NCBI GenBank assembly: GCA_945947045.1
Contig: CAMEXG010000030.1
Location: forward strand, 1-14,866
DNA length: 14,866 nt
Direction of reading: 5' to 3'
Source: an uncultured Spirochaetales bacterium
GTDB lineage: Bacteria > Spirochaetota > Spirochaetia > Sphaerochaetales > Sphaerochaetaceae
In this document: piece after piece, positions 1 through 6,110 of the stretch
Layout of the letters: every line of letters starts with the position of its first letter
Position numbering within the stretch: the first letter of the stretch is position 1
The notes under the pieces: model-generated
What the model saw: only the letters and a program-made list of their open reading frames with translations
Databases searched by the model: none
What the model was told of the DNA's origin: nothing
Position numbers and translations under genes: made by a program

Positions 1-526
1 TTTCCAGTCCTCTTTCAATGGCCTTCTTCATTACACTCCATACTTCTCCTGCATATTCAAGGATAGATTCACCCTCATATTCAATGGCCACTTCCCACAT
101 CTGGTATCCATGATAATCACAGTAGTGAAGCATCTTCTCCATATCACCGAGAACTAAATCAGGATAGACTTTGTCGTCAACAAGGTTATCTTCCCCCTCT
201 TTGACTATTTTTCCGCCTCCGACAGAATAATAAGTATCTGTAGCTTCATCAGAAATAAAAGTGACAGCATTTGGATGAAATGGTTTGAATGAATCAGGGT
301 ACCATACAATCTCATTCTTTATTCCATTTGCGTTGAAGACATCTACAATAGCTTTATCTGTAAGGTGTCCCTTTCCTGTGGCGGCAAGAGATCCATATAA
401 CTCTACTCTTACGCTTTTAATGTCACTGTGCTCTCTGATGTATCTTTCCGCCGCCGCCCTAGGTCCCATTGTGTGGGAAGAAGAAGGGCCATATCCAATA
501 CGGTATAATTCTCTTAATGATTCCAT
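1..526 (-). CDS. L-serine dehydratase (L-serine ammonia-lyase), iron-sulfur type, N-terminal part
   Basis: Partial gene; only the first 175 codons are in the window. The enzyme deaminates L-serine to pyruvate and ammonia in the cytoplasm. The start of the protein carries the family signature GPSSSHTMGP (residues 13-22), preceded by LYRIGY, which matches the start of the SDH beta domain in bacterial serine dehydratases. The last visible residues (VMKKAIERGLE) look like the junction leading into the SDH alpha domain, so this is probably the single-chain form. The alpha-domain cysteines that hold the [4Fe-4S] cluster lie beyond the window. The ATG at 524-526 gives the N-terminus expected for the family. 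A purine-rich stretch (AAGGAGGAGAAAGAGG) lies upstream, rather far from the ATG, just after the stop of the lipoprotein gene. The two genes are 42 bp apart on the same strand and may be co-transcribed. The single-chain assignment is inference. Confidence 0.9.
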   Translation of the reverse strand, partial: MESLRELYRIGYGPSSSHTMGPRAAAERYIREHSDIKSVRVELYGSLAATGKGHLTDKAIVDVFNANGIKNEIVWYPDSFKPFHPNAVTFISDEATDTYYSVGGGKIVKEGEDNLVDDKVYPDLVLGDMEKMLHYCDYHGYQMWEVAIEYEGESILEYAGEVWSVMKKAIERGLE

Positions 527-568
527 ACTCTTATGATATATCCTCTTTCTCCTCCTTACAACCACGAC

Positions 569-1291
569 TCACCAAAGAGGAGGAGACGAGACCCGTGTAT
601 GGTAACTTCCCTTCTCATCCAGCGTCACAGTAAGCATCAGATCTCTATTAAAGTTTATGTAGTGGTACACTCCTGGGAAAAGAGACACTGTACCGGGATC
701 AAATACATCTGAAACAGATATAGATTGGGAGTGGGAATAAAGAGAAACCCACTTCCCTTTAGGCACTCCATCCAAAGGCACCCTGTACTTTTTATAGAGC
801 TCTATTTCGTTATCATTTATTTTTCCTTCAAGAAGAGAAGAGAGAAAAGAGACTCTGTTTATGGCACCCAAATCAGGTATTCTTTCTTTTATTCTCTTTA
901 TACTAGTTTTGCTTACAGGAGAAGGATATGTCTCTGAAGCACGAATAAGCATATCGGCAAAGAAGCCGTCTTCTGGCGAGAGCCATACTTTATTATTATC
1001 TCCAGGCTCCCAGAAACCTCCCAATGGTTCCATATCCCCCAGTGGGTAGAAAGCAAAAACCATAACCGAGTCTCTATCTGCTTTTACTTTTATGCACCAT
1101 ACACCTCTATCCATATAGACTGTCTCCACTCTGTCTCCATCAAACCATTTGACTTTGTACCACATCTCTTTTCCGCTTACTTCCTCCCAAGGAGTATCGA
1201 AGTAAGGAGAGACGGTAAGAGTAATAGGAGGAGAAAACGTACATGATGATAACAAAACCACAAGAGTTAAATAAAAAGAAATTTTCTTCAT
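569..1291 (-). CDS. Predicted lipoprotein of unknown function
   Basis: A 240-aa protein with a clear lipoprotein signal peptide: MKK start, hydrophobic stretch SFYLTLVVLL and lipobox LLSSC with the acylated cysteine at residue 17. The loose lipobox (S at -2 and -1) is typical of spirochaetes. The mature part has many aromatic residues (for example EMWYKVKWFDG near residue 45 and GVYHYINFNRD near 215) and no catalytic motif or repeat that I recognise; it looks rich in beta strands. It should be exported and anchored to a membrane. No strong Shine-Dalgarno sequence is seen upstream, only AAGAG about 10 bases before the ATG. It precedes the serine dehydratase gene by 42 bp on the same strand and diverges from the acidic-protein gene. 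No function is proposed. The coding call is firm because of the signal peptide and the conserved-looking reading frame. Confidence 0.8.
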   Translation of the reverse strand: MKKISFYLTLVVLLSSCTFSPPITLTVSPYFDTPWEEVSGKEMWYKVKWFDGDRVETVYMDRGVWCIKVKADRDSVMVFAFYPLGDMEPLGGFWEPGDNNKVWLSPEDGFFADMLIRASETYPSPVSKTSIKRIKERIPDLGAINRVSFLSSLLEGKINDNEIELYKKYRVPLDGVPKGKWVSLYSHSQSISVSDVFDPGTVSLFPGVYHYINFNRDLMLTVTLDEKGSYHTRVSSPPLW

Positions 1292-1328
1292 ACTTATATA
1301 ACTCTTTTTTGATGGAAACTGTCGAAAA

Positions 1329-1357
1329 ATGACTTACGTATCTATTTGTGCTATTAT
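1329..1357 (+). promoter_or_regulatory. Candidate sigma-70-type promoter for the acidic protein gene
   Basis: ATGACT at 1329-1334 (4 of 6 matches to TTGACA) and TATTAT at 1352-1357 (5 of 6 matches to TATAAT) are separated by 17 bp. Transcription would start near 1364, giving a leader of about 26 nt that contains the ribosome site AGGAGAAG at 1379-1386. The opposite strand of the same AT-rich stretch also carries a TATAAA-like element (1357-1362) that could serve the lipoprotein gene. Prediction from motifs only. Confidence 0.4.
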
Positions 1358-1389
1358 TTATACATAGACTAAAATCGTAGGAGAAGAAA

Positions 1390-2250
1390 ATGAAAGTAAT
1401 CAACGCAACTGCTTCATTTAAAATAGAAGCCAAGTTTTCAAAGGATAATTTTGAAAATGATATTATGGATTATGCGGACGAAATAGAAGACCTCCTGGAC
1501 TATGACTGCTCGGTATTAACTCCCGAAGTCATCGATGAAGGAAAAGATAGTGTAACTGCATCTATCCCTGTAGAAGCCTACATAGAGATCATCGATGAAA
1601 AAGACCATGTGGAAGGAGAAGAGGAAATAAAGAAGGAAGTCGATAGTGGAGCTTTCCAGCTTCAGACTATTCTTGAAGATGGACTCAATGGCGATATTTC
1701 TCTTTCTGATATTGATTACTCGTCAAAATCTTTTAGAGACATGTATGCTTATAAAGATTGGGTAATGCAGGATTCGATAATGAGTTTATTGAAAAATGAC
1801 AGCGACTTCGAAGAATCATTCCCTTATCTTATTTTGGATTCTTATGACTCTGAGATCACAGGAATACATAAGACTGAAAACGCATTATATGTTCAAGGTA
1901 TAGATGAAGACGGAGAACACTTCAACCTCGCTCTCAAGTTTGTAAAAGAAAGAAACGACGAAGACCTATTCCTTATGGAAAAGCATATGAATGACTTGTA
2001 CCCGGAAGGACACCAGTATTTCCTACAGATAGTGGAAGACGGAGAAAGCGACGAAGACTGGTCTATTATCAATGACAGTGAAGACGATTTCTTCAACACT
2101 TACTTCAGAGTCATTTCTCTTAAAGATGTGGATGAAGGCGACGACGGATTCTATGCCGCAGATTCAATCCTCTGCTGTATCGATAACGAGTATGAAAGCA
2201 AAATCGATGAAGATTATTATGACGACTTTGATGATGAAGATGATGAATAA
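1390..2250 (+). CDS. Highly acidic conserved-looking hypothetical protein
   Basis: A 286-aa protein that I do not recognise. By count it contains about 83 Asp/Glu against about 20 Lys/Arg, so it is strongly negative, and the acidity rises to a tail of almost only D, E and Y (residues 271-286). The rest is not low-complexity. It has hydrophobic alternation suggesting folded alpha/beta segments (residues 1-20, SVTASIPVEAYIEIID near 54-70, FLQIVEDG near 211) and a CC pair at 262-263. No signal peptide or membrane helix is visible, so it should be cytoplasmic. The start is supported by AGGAGAAG seven bases upstream of the ATG. It is a single-gene unit: a promoter-like pair lies upstream and a good terminator follows within 20 bp. 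The acidic character could mean a chaperone-like, DNA-mimic or cation-binding role, but nothing in the sequence decides this. Confidence 0.8.
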   Translation: MKVINATASFKIEAKFSKDNFENDIMDYADEIEDLLDYDCSVLTPEVIDEGKDSVTASIPVEAYIEIIDEKDHVEGEEEIKKEVDSGAFQLQTILEDGLNGDISLSDIDYSSKSFRDMYAYKDWVMQDSIMSLLKNDSDFEESFPYLILDSYDSEITGIHKTENALYVQGIDEDGEHFNLALKFVKERNDEDLFLMEKHMNDLYPEGHQYFLQIVEDGESDEDWSIINDSEDDFFNTYFRVISLKDVDEGDDGFYAADSILCCIDNEYESKIDEDYYDDFDDEDDE

Positions 2251-2268
2251 ATACTCGTAATCTTTAGT

Positions 2269-2297
2269 AAAGGGCCGATTATCCGGCCCTTTTCTCT
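2269..2297 (+). terminator. Rho-independent terminator after the acidic protein gene
   Basis: A perfect 9-bp stem AAAGGGCCG / CGGCCCTTT (2269-2277 and 2284-2292) with a 6-nt loop ATTATC is followed by TTTTCTCT. It lies 18 bp after the stop codon. On the opposite strand the stem is followed by only three T and then ACTAAAG, so it should work best for the plus-strand gene. The following 2298-2348 stretch is AT-rich with no clear second hairpin. Confidence 0.88.
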
Positions 2298-2348
2298 GGA
2301 TTATTAAGATTTGTTAGTTTAATAAACAATACTCTATTTATAAAAAAT

Positions 2349-2879
2349 CTATTTATTTATAAACTTTTTACGCATTAATAGGTAATCTTTTCTAAATTCT
2401 AACAAAGTGTTTTGAACTCTCTCACTTTTATAATCGCTATATGTCCAAGGGAATGATACATACTCACGGTTTTTATACATAAGAGTTAGCTCTGCATATA
2501 AATTCTGACCAATTGCGATACGATGGGAGCGGTTCTTAGTAGTAGCTAGAATGATATTGGATTCACTTAAAGTCCCTGGATCCAAGTTAATCTTTCTTCC
2601 TCCGTTTTCTTCATACTCCTTCTCTATTTCATTTGTAATCACTTTGACATCAGCCAAAGAAGAAGGAGAAACAAGAGTAGAGAAAGAGATAAAGAAACGC
2701 TCTATTCCTTCTCCCATTTCCGGAACGTAGTAGTCTGTAAAGGAAAAAGGAAATGGATCTGAAATAGTCTTTATGGGACCAAAGTTTTTCTCTAAGCTAG
2801 CCCTCAGTGTCTGAGGAAAACCTTTGACACTGAGAACCCCCATAAAAAGCATTACGTCATCATAAGGTTTATATTCCAT
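2349..2879 (-). CDS. DUF4416 family protein
   Basis: A 176-aa protein that matches what I know of the DUF4416 family, which occurs in spirochaetes, deltaproteobacteria and some deep-branching bacteria; its biochemical role is unknown. Recognisable family stretches are FPFSFTDYYVPEMG (near residue 44), KINLDPGTLSESNIILATTKN (near 95) with its following SHRIAIG, and the end segment FPWTYSDYKSE. The conserved aspartates, histidine and lysines in these motifs suggest an enzyme or nucleotide-binding protein, but this is inference. No signal peptide or membrane segment is seen. The start codon overlaps the stop of the DAHP synthase/prephenate dehydratase gene by one base (TAATG), so translation is probably coupled and the two genes share one transcript. 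Whether the coupling reflects a role in aromatic amino acid metabolism is open. Confidence 0.85.
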   Translation of the reverse strand: MEYKPYDDVMLFMGVLSVKGFPQTLRASLEKNFGPIKTISDPFPFSFTDYYVPEMGEGIERFFISFSTLVSPSSLADVKVITNEIEKEYEENGGRKINLDPGTLSESNIILATTKNRSHRIAIGQNLYAELTLMYKNREYVSFPWTYSDYKSERVQNTLLEFRKDYLLMRKKFINK

Positions 2880-4798
2880 TAGAGTATCCCATTTTCATAG
2901 ATTCCAAGGAGTCTGAAACCTACAGTAGAATCTGCTATTTCCCTGCATGTCTCATTAAAGTCAGTGTTTTCAGGAATAAGGGCGTCTACATAGAAAGTAT
3001 ATTCCCAAGGTTTGCCTGGAATTGGTCTAGACTCCAACTTCTGCATATTCAAGCCCTTCTGATAAAGAATCTCCAACACCTTCATCAATGCACCTGGCTC
3101 ATCAGAAACATTAAAGAGGAAGGATGCCTTTTCTTTTTTTCTTCCCTTAATAAATCCCTCTACGTTCTCTTCTCTTGTAAGTACATAGAAACGAGTATAG
3201 TTTGAAGGATTTGTCTCAATTCCCTGTCTGATGATCTCCATGCCATGATACAAGGCTGCAGGAGAACCTGCGATGGCTGCTATTGATTTATCTCCATTTC
3301 TTTTTACAAAACCTACAGCTCCGGCTGTATCGAAGAAAGGAATTGCTTCTGCTTGCGGCATCTCCCTCTCCAAGAACTCTTTACACTGGGCTATTGCCTG
3401 AGGGTGTGAATATACCTTCTTAATATCTTTTATTTCTGTTCCAGGAAAACCTATAAGGTTATGTACAACACGAATCTCCGTCTCCCCTACTACCTTTAGT
3501 TCAGAGTGTATCTTTATTAAATCTAACGGATCATATACAGCTCCGCCCAATGCATTCTCTACAGGTATGACACCGAACTTCGCTTTTCCAGAAGAAATAG
3601 AATCGAAGGCATCTTTGAATGAATGGCAAGAGAGAACCTTAACGTCCTCCGAGAAGAAACGTCTGGCGGCAAGCTCTGAAAATGCACCCCTCTCTCCCTG
3701 AAAAGCCACTATCGTCTCGTCCTGGGAAGAAGTAGTTAAATCTGCTGATTCCTCTTTTATTGACTCAGGAATAATACGAGGTGTCTTCTCCAGAGTTTTT
3801 CCAATTACCGGACAGAGAGCCTCTATATCTCTCATCAACTTTTCAAACTGTTGGGGATAGAGAGACTGTGGACCATCGGAACATGCTTTCTCGGGATTGT
3901 TGTGAACCTCGACTTCGATTCCTGATGCTCCGGCGGCGATTAAGGATAGAGACATAGGAGAAACCATATCCCTTATTCCCGTCGCATGGGACGGATCCCC
4001 TATTATCGGAAGGTGTGAAAGCTTTCTTACAACCGGTATTGCCGATACATCCAAAGTGTTTCTGGTAGCTCTTTCATATGTTCTTATTCCTCTTTCACAA
4101 AGAACCACTTTATCAGTACCGCTGGACATTAGATACTCTGCAGCCATCAACCATTCTTCAATCGTAGCGCACATTCCTCTTTTAAGGAGTACAGGCATCC
4201 CTGTCTTTCCAACAGCTTTTAGGAGTTCGAAGTTCTGCATGTTTCTTGCACCGATCTGGAACATGTCAATGTATTCTTTCATCATCTCAACGTCCAGAGG
4301 AGAAACGACTTCTGTCACAACAGGCATGTCAAAAGCTTTTCCTGCAGCCTGAAGATATTTCAGACCCTCTTCACCCAAGCCCTGGAAAGAGTAAGGAGAA
4401 GTACGTGGTTTGAATGCACCGCCACGAAGCATAACTGCTCCTGCCTCTCTTACTTTTTCTGCAATATTCATAATCTGATCATAGGACTCGACAGCGCAAG
4501 GACCGGCCATTACACAGACTCTGTTTCCACCTATGCTTACTCTTCCCACCTTTACAATCGTGTCGTCCTTCTTAAGTTCACGAGAAGCCAACTTATAAGG
4601 TTTTGAAATAGGTAATACTGAGCTTACTCCGGGAAGGAGTTCTATTTCTCTTGGGTCTATATGTCTGGAACCAACAGCTCCCAATACAGTGTCATTCTCA
4701 CCGACAATCTCTTTTACTATGAATCCATAGTCTTTGAGCGTAGAGGCGACTTTATCTTTTTCTTCTTTGGTTATACCCTTTTTTAAGATTACAATCAT
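2879..4798 (-). CDS. Fused DAHP synthase (type I-beta) / prephenate dehydratase
   Basis: A 639-aa cytoplasmic fusion of two pathway enzymes. Residues 1-70 resemble the ferredoxin-like regulatory domain of type I-beta DAHP synthases. Residues 80-330 form the synthase, which joins phosphoenolpyruvate and erythrose 4-phosphate: GPCAVES (99-105), GGAFKPRTSPYSF (126-138), QIGARNMQN (181-189), ERGIRTYE (235-242) and DPSHATG (268-274). The metal ligands C101, H271, E297 and D308 all seem present. After a short polar linker (about 340-360), residues 362-540 are prephenate dehydratase (AFQGERGAFSE, IPVENALGGAV, VYSHPQAIAQC, catalytic TRF at 535-537), which makes phenylpyruvate. Residues 558-635 are an ACT domain with ESRP (589-592), the phenylalanine-sensing motif. 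No chorismate mutase domain is seen. No Shine-Dalgarno sequence lies before the ATG. The gene is coupled to the DUF4416 gene. Regulation by aromatic amino acids is inferred from the domains. Confidence 0.95.
   Translation of the reverse strand: MIVILKKGITKEEKDKVASTLKDYGFIVKEIVGENDTVLGAVGSRHIDPREIELLPGVSSVLPISKPYKLASRELKKDDTIVKVGRVSIGGNRVCVMAGPCAVESYDQIMNIAEKVREAGAVMLRGGAFKPRTSPYSFQGLGEEGLKYLQAAGKAFDMPVVTEVVSPLDVEMMKEYIDMFQIGARNMQNFELLKAVGKTGMPVLLKRGMCATIEEWLMAAEYLMSSGTDKVVLCERGIRTYERATRNTLDVSAIPVVRKLSHLPIIGDPSHATGIRDMVSPMSLSLIAAGASGIEVEVHNNPEKACSDGPQSLYPQQFEKLMRDIEALCPVIGKTLEKTPRIIPESIKEESADLTTSSQDETIVAFQGERGAFSELAARRFFSEDVKVLSCHSFKDAFDSISSGKAKFGVIPVENALGGAVYDPLDLIKIHSELKVVGETEIRVVHNLIGFPGTEIKDIKKVYSHPQAIAQCKEFLEREMPQAEAIPFFDTAGAVGFVKRNGDKSIAAIAGSPAALYHGMEIIRQGIETNPSNYTRFYVLTREENVEGFIKGRKKEKASFLFNVSDEPGALMKVLEILYQKGLNMQKLESRPIPGKPWEYTFYVDALIPENTDFNETCREIADSTVGFRLLGIYENGIL
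4767..4795 (+). promoter_or_regulatory. Candidate promoter for the nth-pth pair
   Basis: TTGGTT (4767-4772) and TACAAT (4790-4795) are spaced by 17 bp; the -10 matches TATAAT at 5 of 6 positions. Transcription would begin near 4802, leaving a leader of about 32 nt with the ribosome site AAAGGG (4819-4824). The promoter lies inside the first codons of the divergent DAHP synthase gene. Motif prediction only. Confidence 0.45.
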
Positions 4799-4804
4799 GT
4801 CTTG

Positions 4805-4833
4805 ATGATAGTTTTTTTAAAGGGACAAAGCAA
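4805..4833 (-). promoter_or_regulatory. Candidate promoter for the DAHP synthase/prephenate dehydratase gene, possibly leaderless
   Basis: Read on the minus strand, TTGCTT (4833-4828) and TATCAT (4810-4805) are spaced by 17 bp; the -10 matches at 5 of 6 positions. Only six bases separate the -10 from the ATG, so the expected start of transcription falls on or next to the first base of the start codon. This agrees with the absence of any ribosome site in front of this gene. Motif prediction only. Confidence 0.4.
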
Positions 4834-5511
4834 TTGAACACAACAAATCTAAGTGATAATTATTTCGACAGCGTTTTCTCTGCCATTTCATCTTCACTCG
4901 CCACAATGGGGGCTCCAGTGCCTGCAGTTTCGAAAATAGCGATGGAAGACAACTCTCCTTATAGGATTCTTGCTTCTACAATAATCTCTCTAAGAACTAG
5001 AGACAGTGCTACATGGGAAGCGAGTATTAATTTATTCAAATTAGCACCAACAATTGATAAATTATACTCTGTAGATGAAAGTTTAGTCGCAGAATCAATA
5101 AAAAAGTGTGGATTTTACCTTCGTAAGGCTAACCAATTAAAAAAGATTGCACAGATAGTTATGGAAGAATGGAAGGGGGAAATACCACCAGACGAAGGAA
5201 AATTGATGTCATTGCCAGGAGTCGGAATCAAAACAGCAAGTCTTGTTTTGAACCTTTCTTTCTCAATGGATGCAATATGTGTAGACTGTCATGTCCACCA
5301 GATTGCCAATAGACTAGGTTGGGTCGAGACAGAAAAACCGGAAGACACGGAAAAAGCGCTGAAGAAGATTCTCCCACGAAAGTATTGGATAATAATCAAC
5401 GAGCTTTTTGTCATGTGGGGTCAGAATGTGTGTACGCCCATATCGCCTAAATGTTCTATCTGCCCTTTGTCTTCTTCTTGTCCCAAAATAGGGGAAGGGA
5501 GGACAAGATGA
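4834..5511 (+). CDS. nth: Endonuclease III (DNA glycosylase/AP lyase)
   Basis: A 225-aa base-excision repair enzyme that removes oxidised pyrimidines and nicks abasic sites. The helix-hairpin-helix reads LPGVGIKTASLVL (residues 127-139) with the catalytic lysine K133, and the catalytic aspartate is D151 in VDCHVH. The C-terminal [4Fe-4S] loop has the classical C-x6-C-x2-C-x5-C spacing (C200, C207, C210, C216). The early motif TIISLRTRD replaces the SAQTTD of E. coli and resembles archaeal and thermophile branches of the family. The start is a TTG at 4834, chosen because AAAGGG lies nine bases upstream and the next ATG, residue 25, has no better site. The stop overlaps the pth start (ATGA), so the pair is probably translated together. 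It diverges from the DAHP synthase gene across 35 bp. The exact lesion range cannot be read from sequence. Confidence 0.92.
   Translation: MNTTNLSDNYFDSVFSAISSSLATMGAPVPAVSKIAMEDNSPYRILASTIISLRTRDSATWEASINLFKLAPTIDKLYSVDESLVAESIKKCGFYLRKANQLKKIAQIVMEEWKGEIPPDEGKLMSLPGVGIKTASLVLNLSFSMDAICVDCHVHQIANRLGWVETEKPEDTEKALKKILPRKYWIIINELFVMWGQNVCTPISPKCSICPLSSSCPKIGEGRTR
5491..5502 (+). promoter_or_regulatory. Ribosome binding site fixing the pth start
   Basis: GGGGAAGGGAGG lies five bases before the ATG at 5508, inside the last codons of nth. It supports the start at 5508 rather than an in-frame ATG at 5451, which lies within the cysteine-cluster codons of nth and would add 19 residues not found in peptidyl-tRNA hydrolases. 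Confidence 0.8.
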
Positions 5512-6032
5512 AAAAGCTAATAGTGTTTCTTGGTAACCCGGGGAAAGATTATGTGAACACAAGGCACAATGCAGGTTTTCTTCTTTCCGATTCGCTTTTC
5601 CCTTCTCTTTCCTGGCAGAGCAAGTTTCACTCCATGTACTCTGAAACTGGAGAATATAGGATAATAAAACCACTTACATATATGAACCTTTCAGGTACAG
5701 CTGTTTCAGAATGTGCGACTTTCTTTAAAATAAAATGTGACGATATCCTGATCGTCCACGATGACTTGGAGTTACCTTTGGGAAAGGCAAAGATGCAGAA
5801 AGGAGGAGGACTACAAGGCCACAATGGATTGAGAAACATAAAGGAACGAATCGGGAGCGACGGGTTCTGGAGGCTTAGAATAGGGATCGGGAGACCGAAG
5901 AATAATGATGTCAGACTATATGTCACATCTCCTTTTACAAAGGATGAATCTATACTTCTATCTCACGTATATGACAAAATACACAAAAAATGTCAGGATT
6001 TTTTTAAAGAATGGGAGTTTTCTATACAATAG
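5508..6032 (+). CDS. pth: Peptidyl-tRNA hydrolase
   Basis: A 174-aa protein, somewhat shorter than the E. coli enzyme. It releases tRNA from peptidyl-tRNAs that drop off the ribosome. The N-terminus carries the family motif GNPGKDYVNTRHNAG with N10 and the catalytic H20. TYMNLSG (57-63) supplies N60, VHDDLELP (83-90) the aspartate D85 and GGGLQGHNGL (99-108) N106, so all usual active-site residues are present. The shortening is mostly at the C-terminal end, which is ordinary for compact Pth proteins. The start at 5508 is set by a strong ribosome site and by the canonical length of the N-terminus; a longer reading frame from 5451 is not credible. The gene overlaps nth by four bases and is followed after 78 bp by the large GH13 gene. 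Confidence 0.95.
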   Translation: MKKLIVFLGNPGKDYVNTRHNAGFLLSDSLFPSLSWQSKFHSMYSETGEYRIIKPLTYMNLSGTAVSECATFFKIKCDDILIVHDDLELPLGKAKMQKGGGLQGHNGLRNIKERIGSDGFWRLRIGIGRPKNNDVRLYVTSPFTKDESILLSHVYDKIHKKCQDFFKEWEFSIQ

Positions 6033-6040
6033 CCGTAATG

Positions 6041-6071
6041 TTTTCAATACCCTTTGGGTATCTAATATGAT
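6041..6071 (+). promoter_or_regulatory. Candidate promoter with a palindrome in its spacer, upstream of the GH13 gene
   Basis: TTTTCA (6041-6046, 4 of 6 matches) and TATGAT (6066-6071, 5 of 6) are separated by 19 bp. The perfect inverted repeat ATACCC-TTT-GGGTAT (6047-6061) fills most of that spacer. The predicted transcript would start near 6078 and carry the ribosome site AAGGGGG (6099-6105). The hairpin has no T tract, so a terminator role is unlikely. Motif prediction only. Confidence 0.3.
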
Positions 6072-6110
6072 AATATCTGTATATCCAATGTCCACAATAA
6101 GGGGGATAAA

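Noticed and set aside
285..536. Plus-strand reading frame of 83 codons near the left edge
   Set aside because: It lies opposite the serine dehydratase frame, which carries clear family motifs; the plus-strand product resembles nothing.
1291..1325. Leaderless promoter for the lipoprotein gene (TCGACA with TATATA close to the ATG)
   Set aside because: The spacer would be 19 bp and the expected transcript start would fall inside the coding sequence; another -10-like element farther upstream fits as well, so no choice is supported.
1140..1433. Minus-strand reading frame of 97 codons across the divergent gap
   Set aside because: It overlaps the lipoprotein signal-peptide codons and the start of the acidic protein gene in other frames, and has no ribosome site or recognisable product.
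2298..2348. Short AT-rich direct repeats (CTATTTATAAA and CTATTTATTTATAAA)
   Set aside because: They are low-complexity AT sequence after a terminator, too short and imperfect to suggest a functional repeat or origin.
5451..6032. Longer version of pth starting at 5451
   Set aside because: It would add 19 residues encoded within the nth cysteine-cluster codons. The ATG at 5508 has a strong ribosome site and gives the canonical N-terminus.
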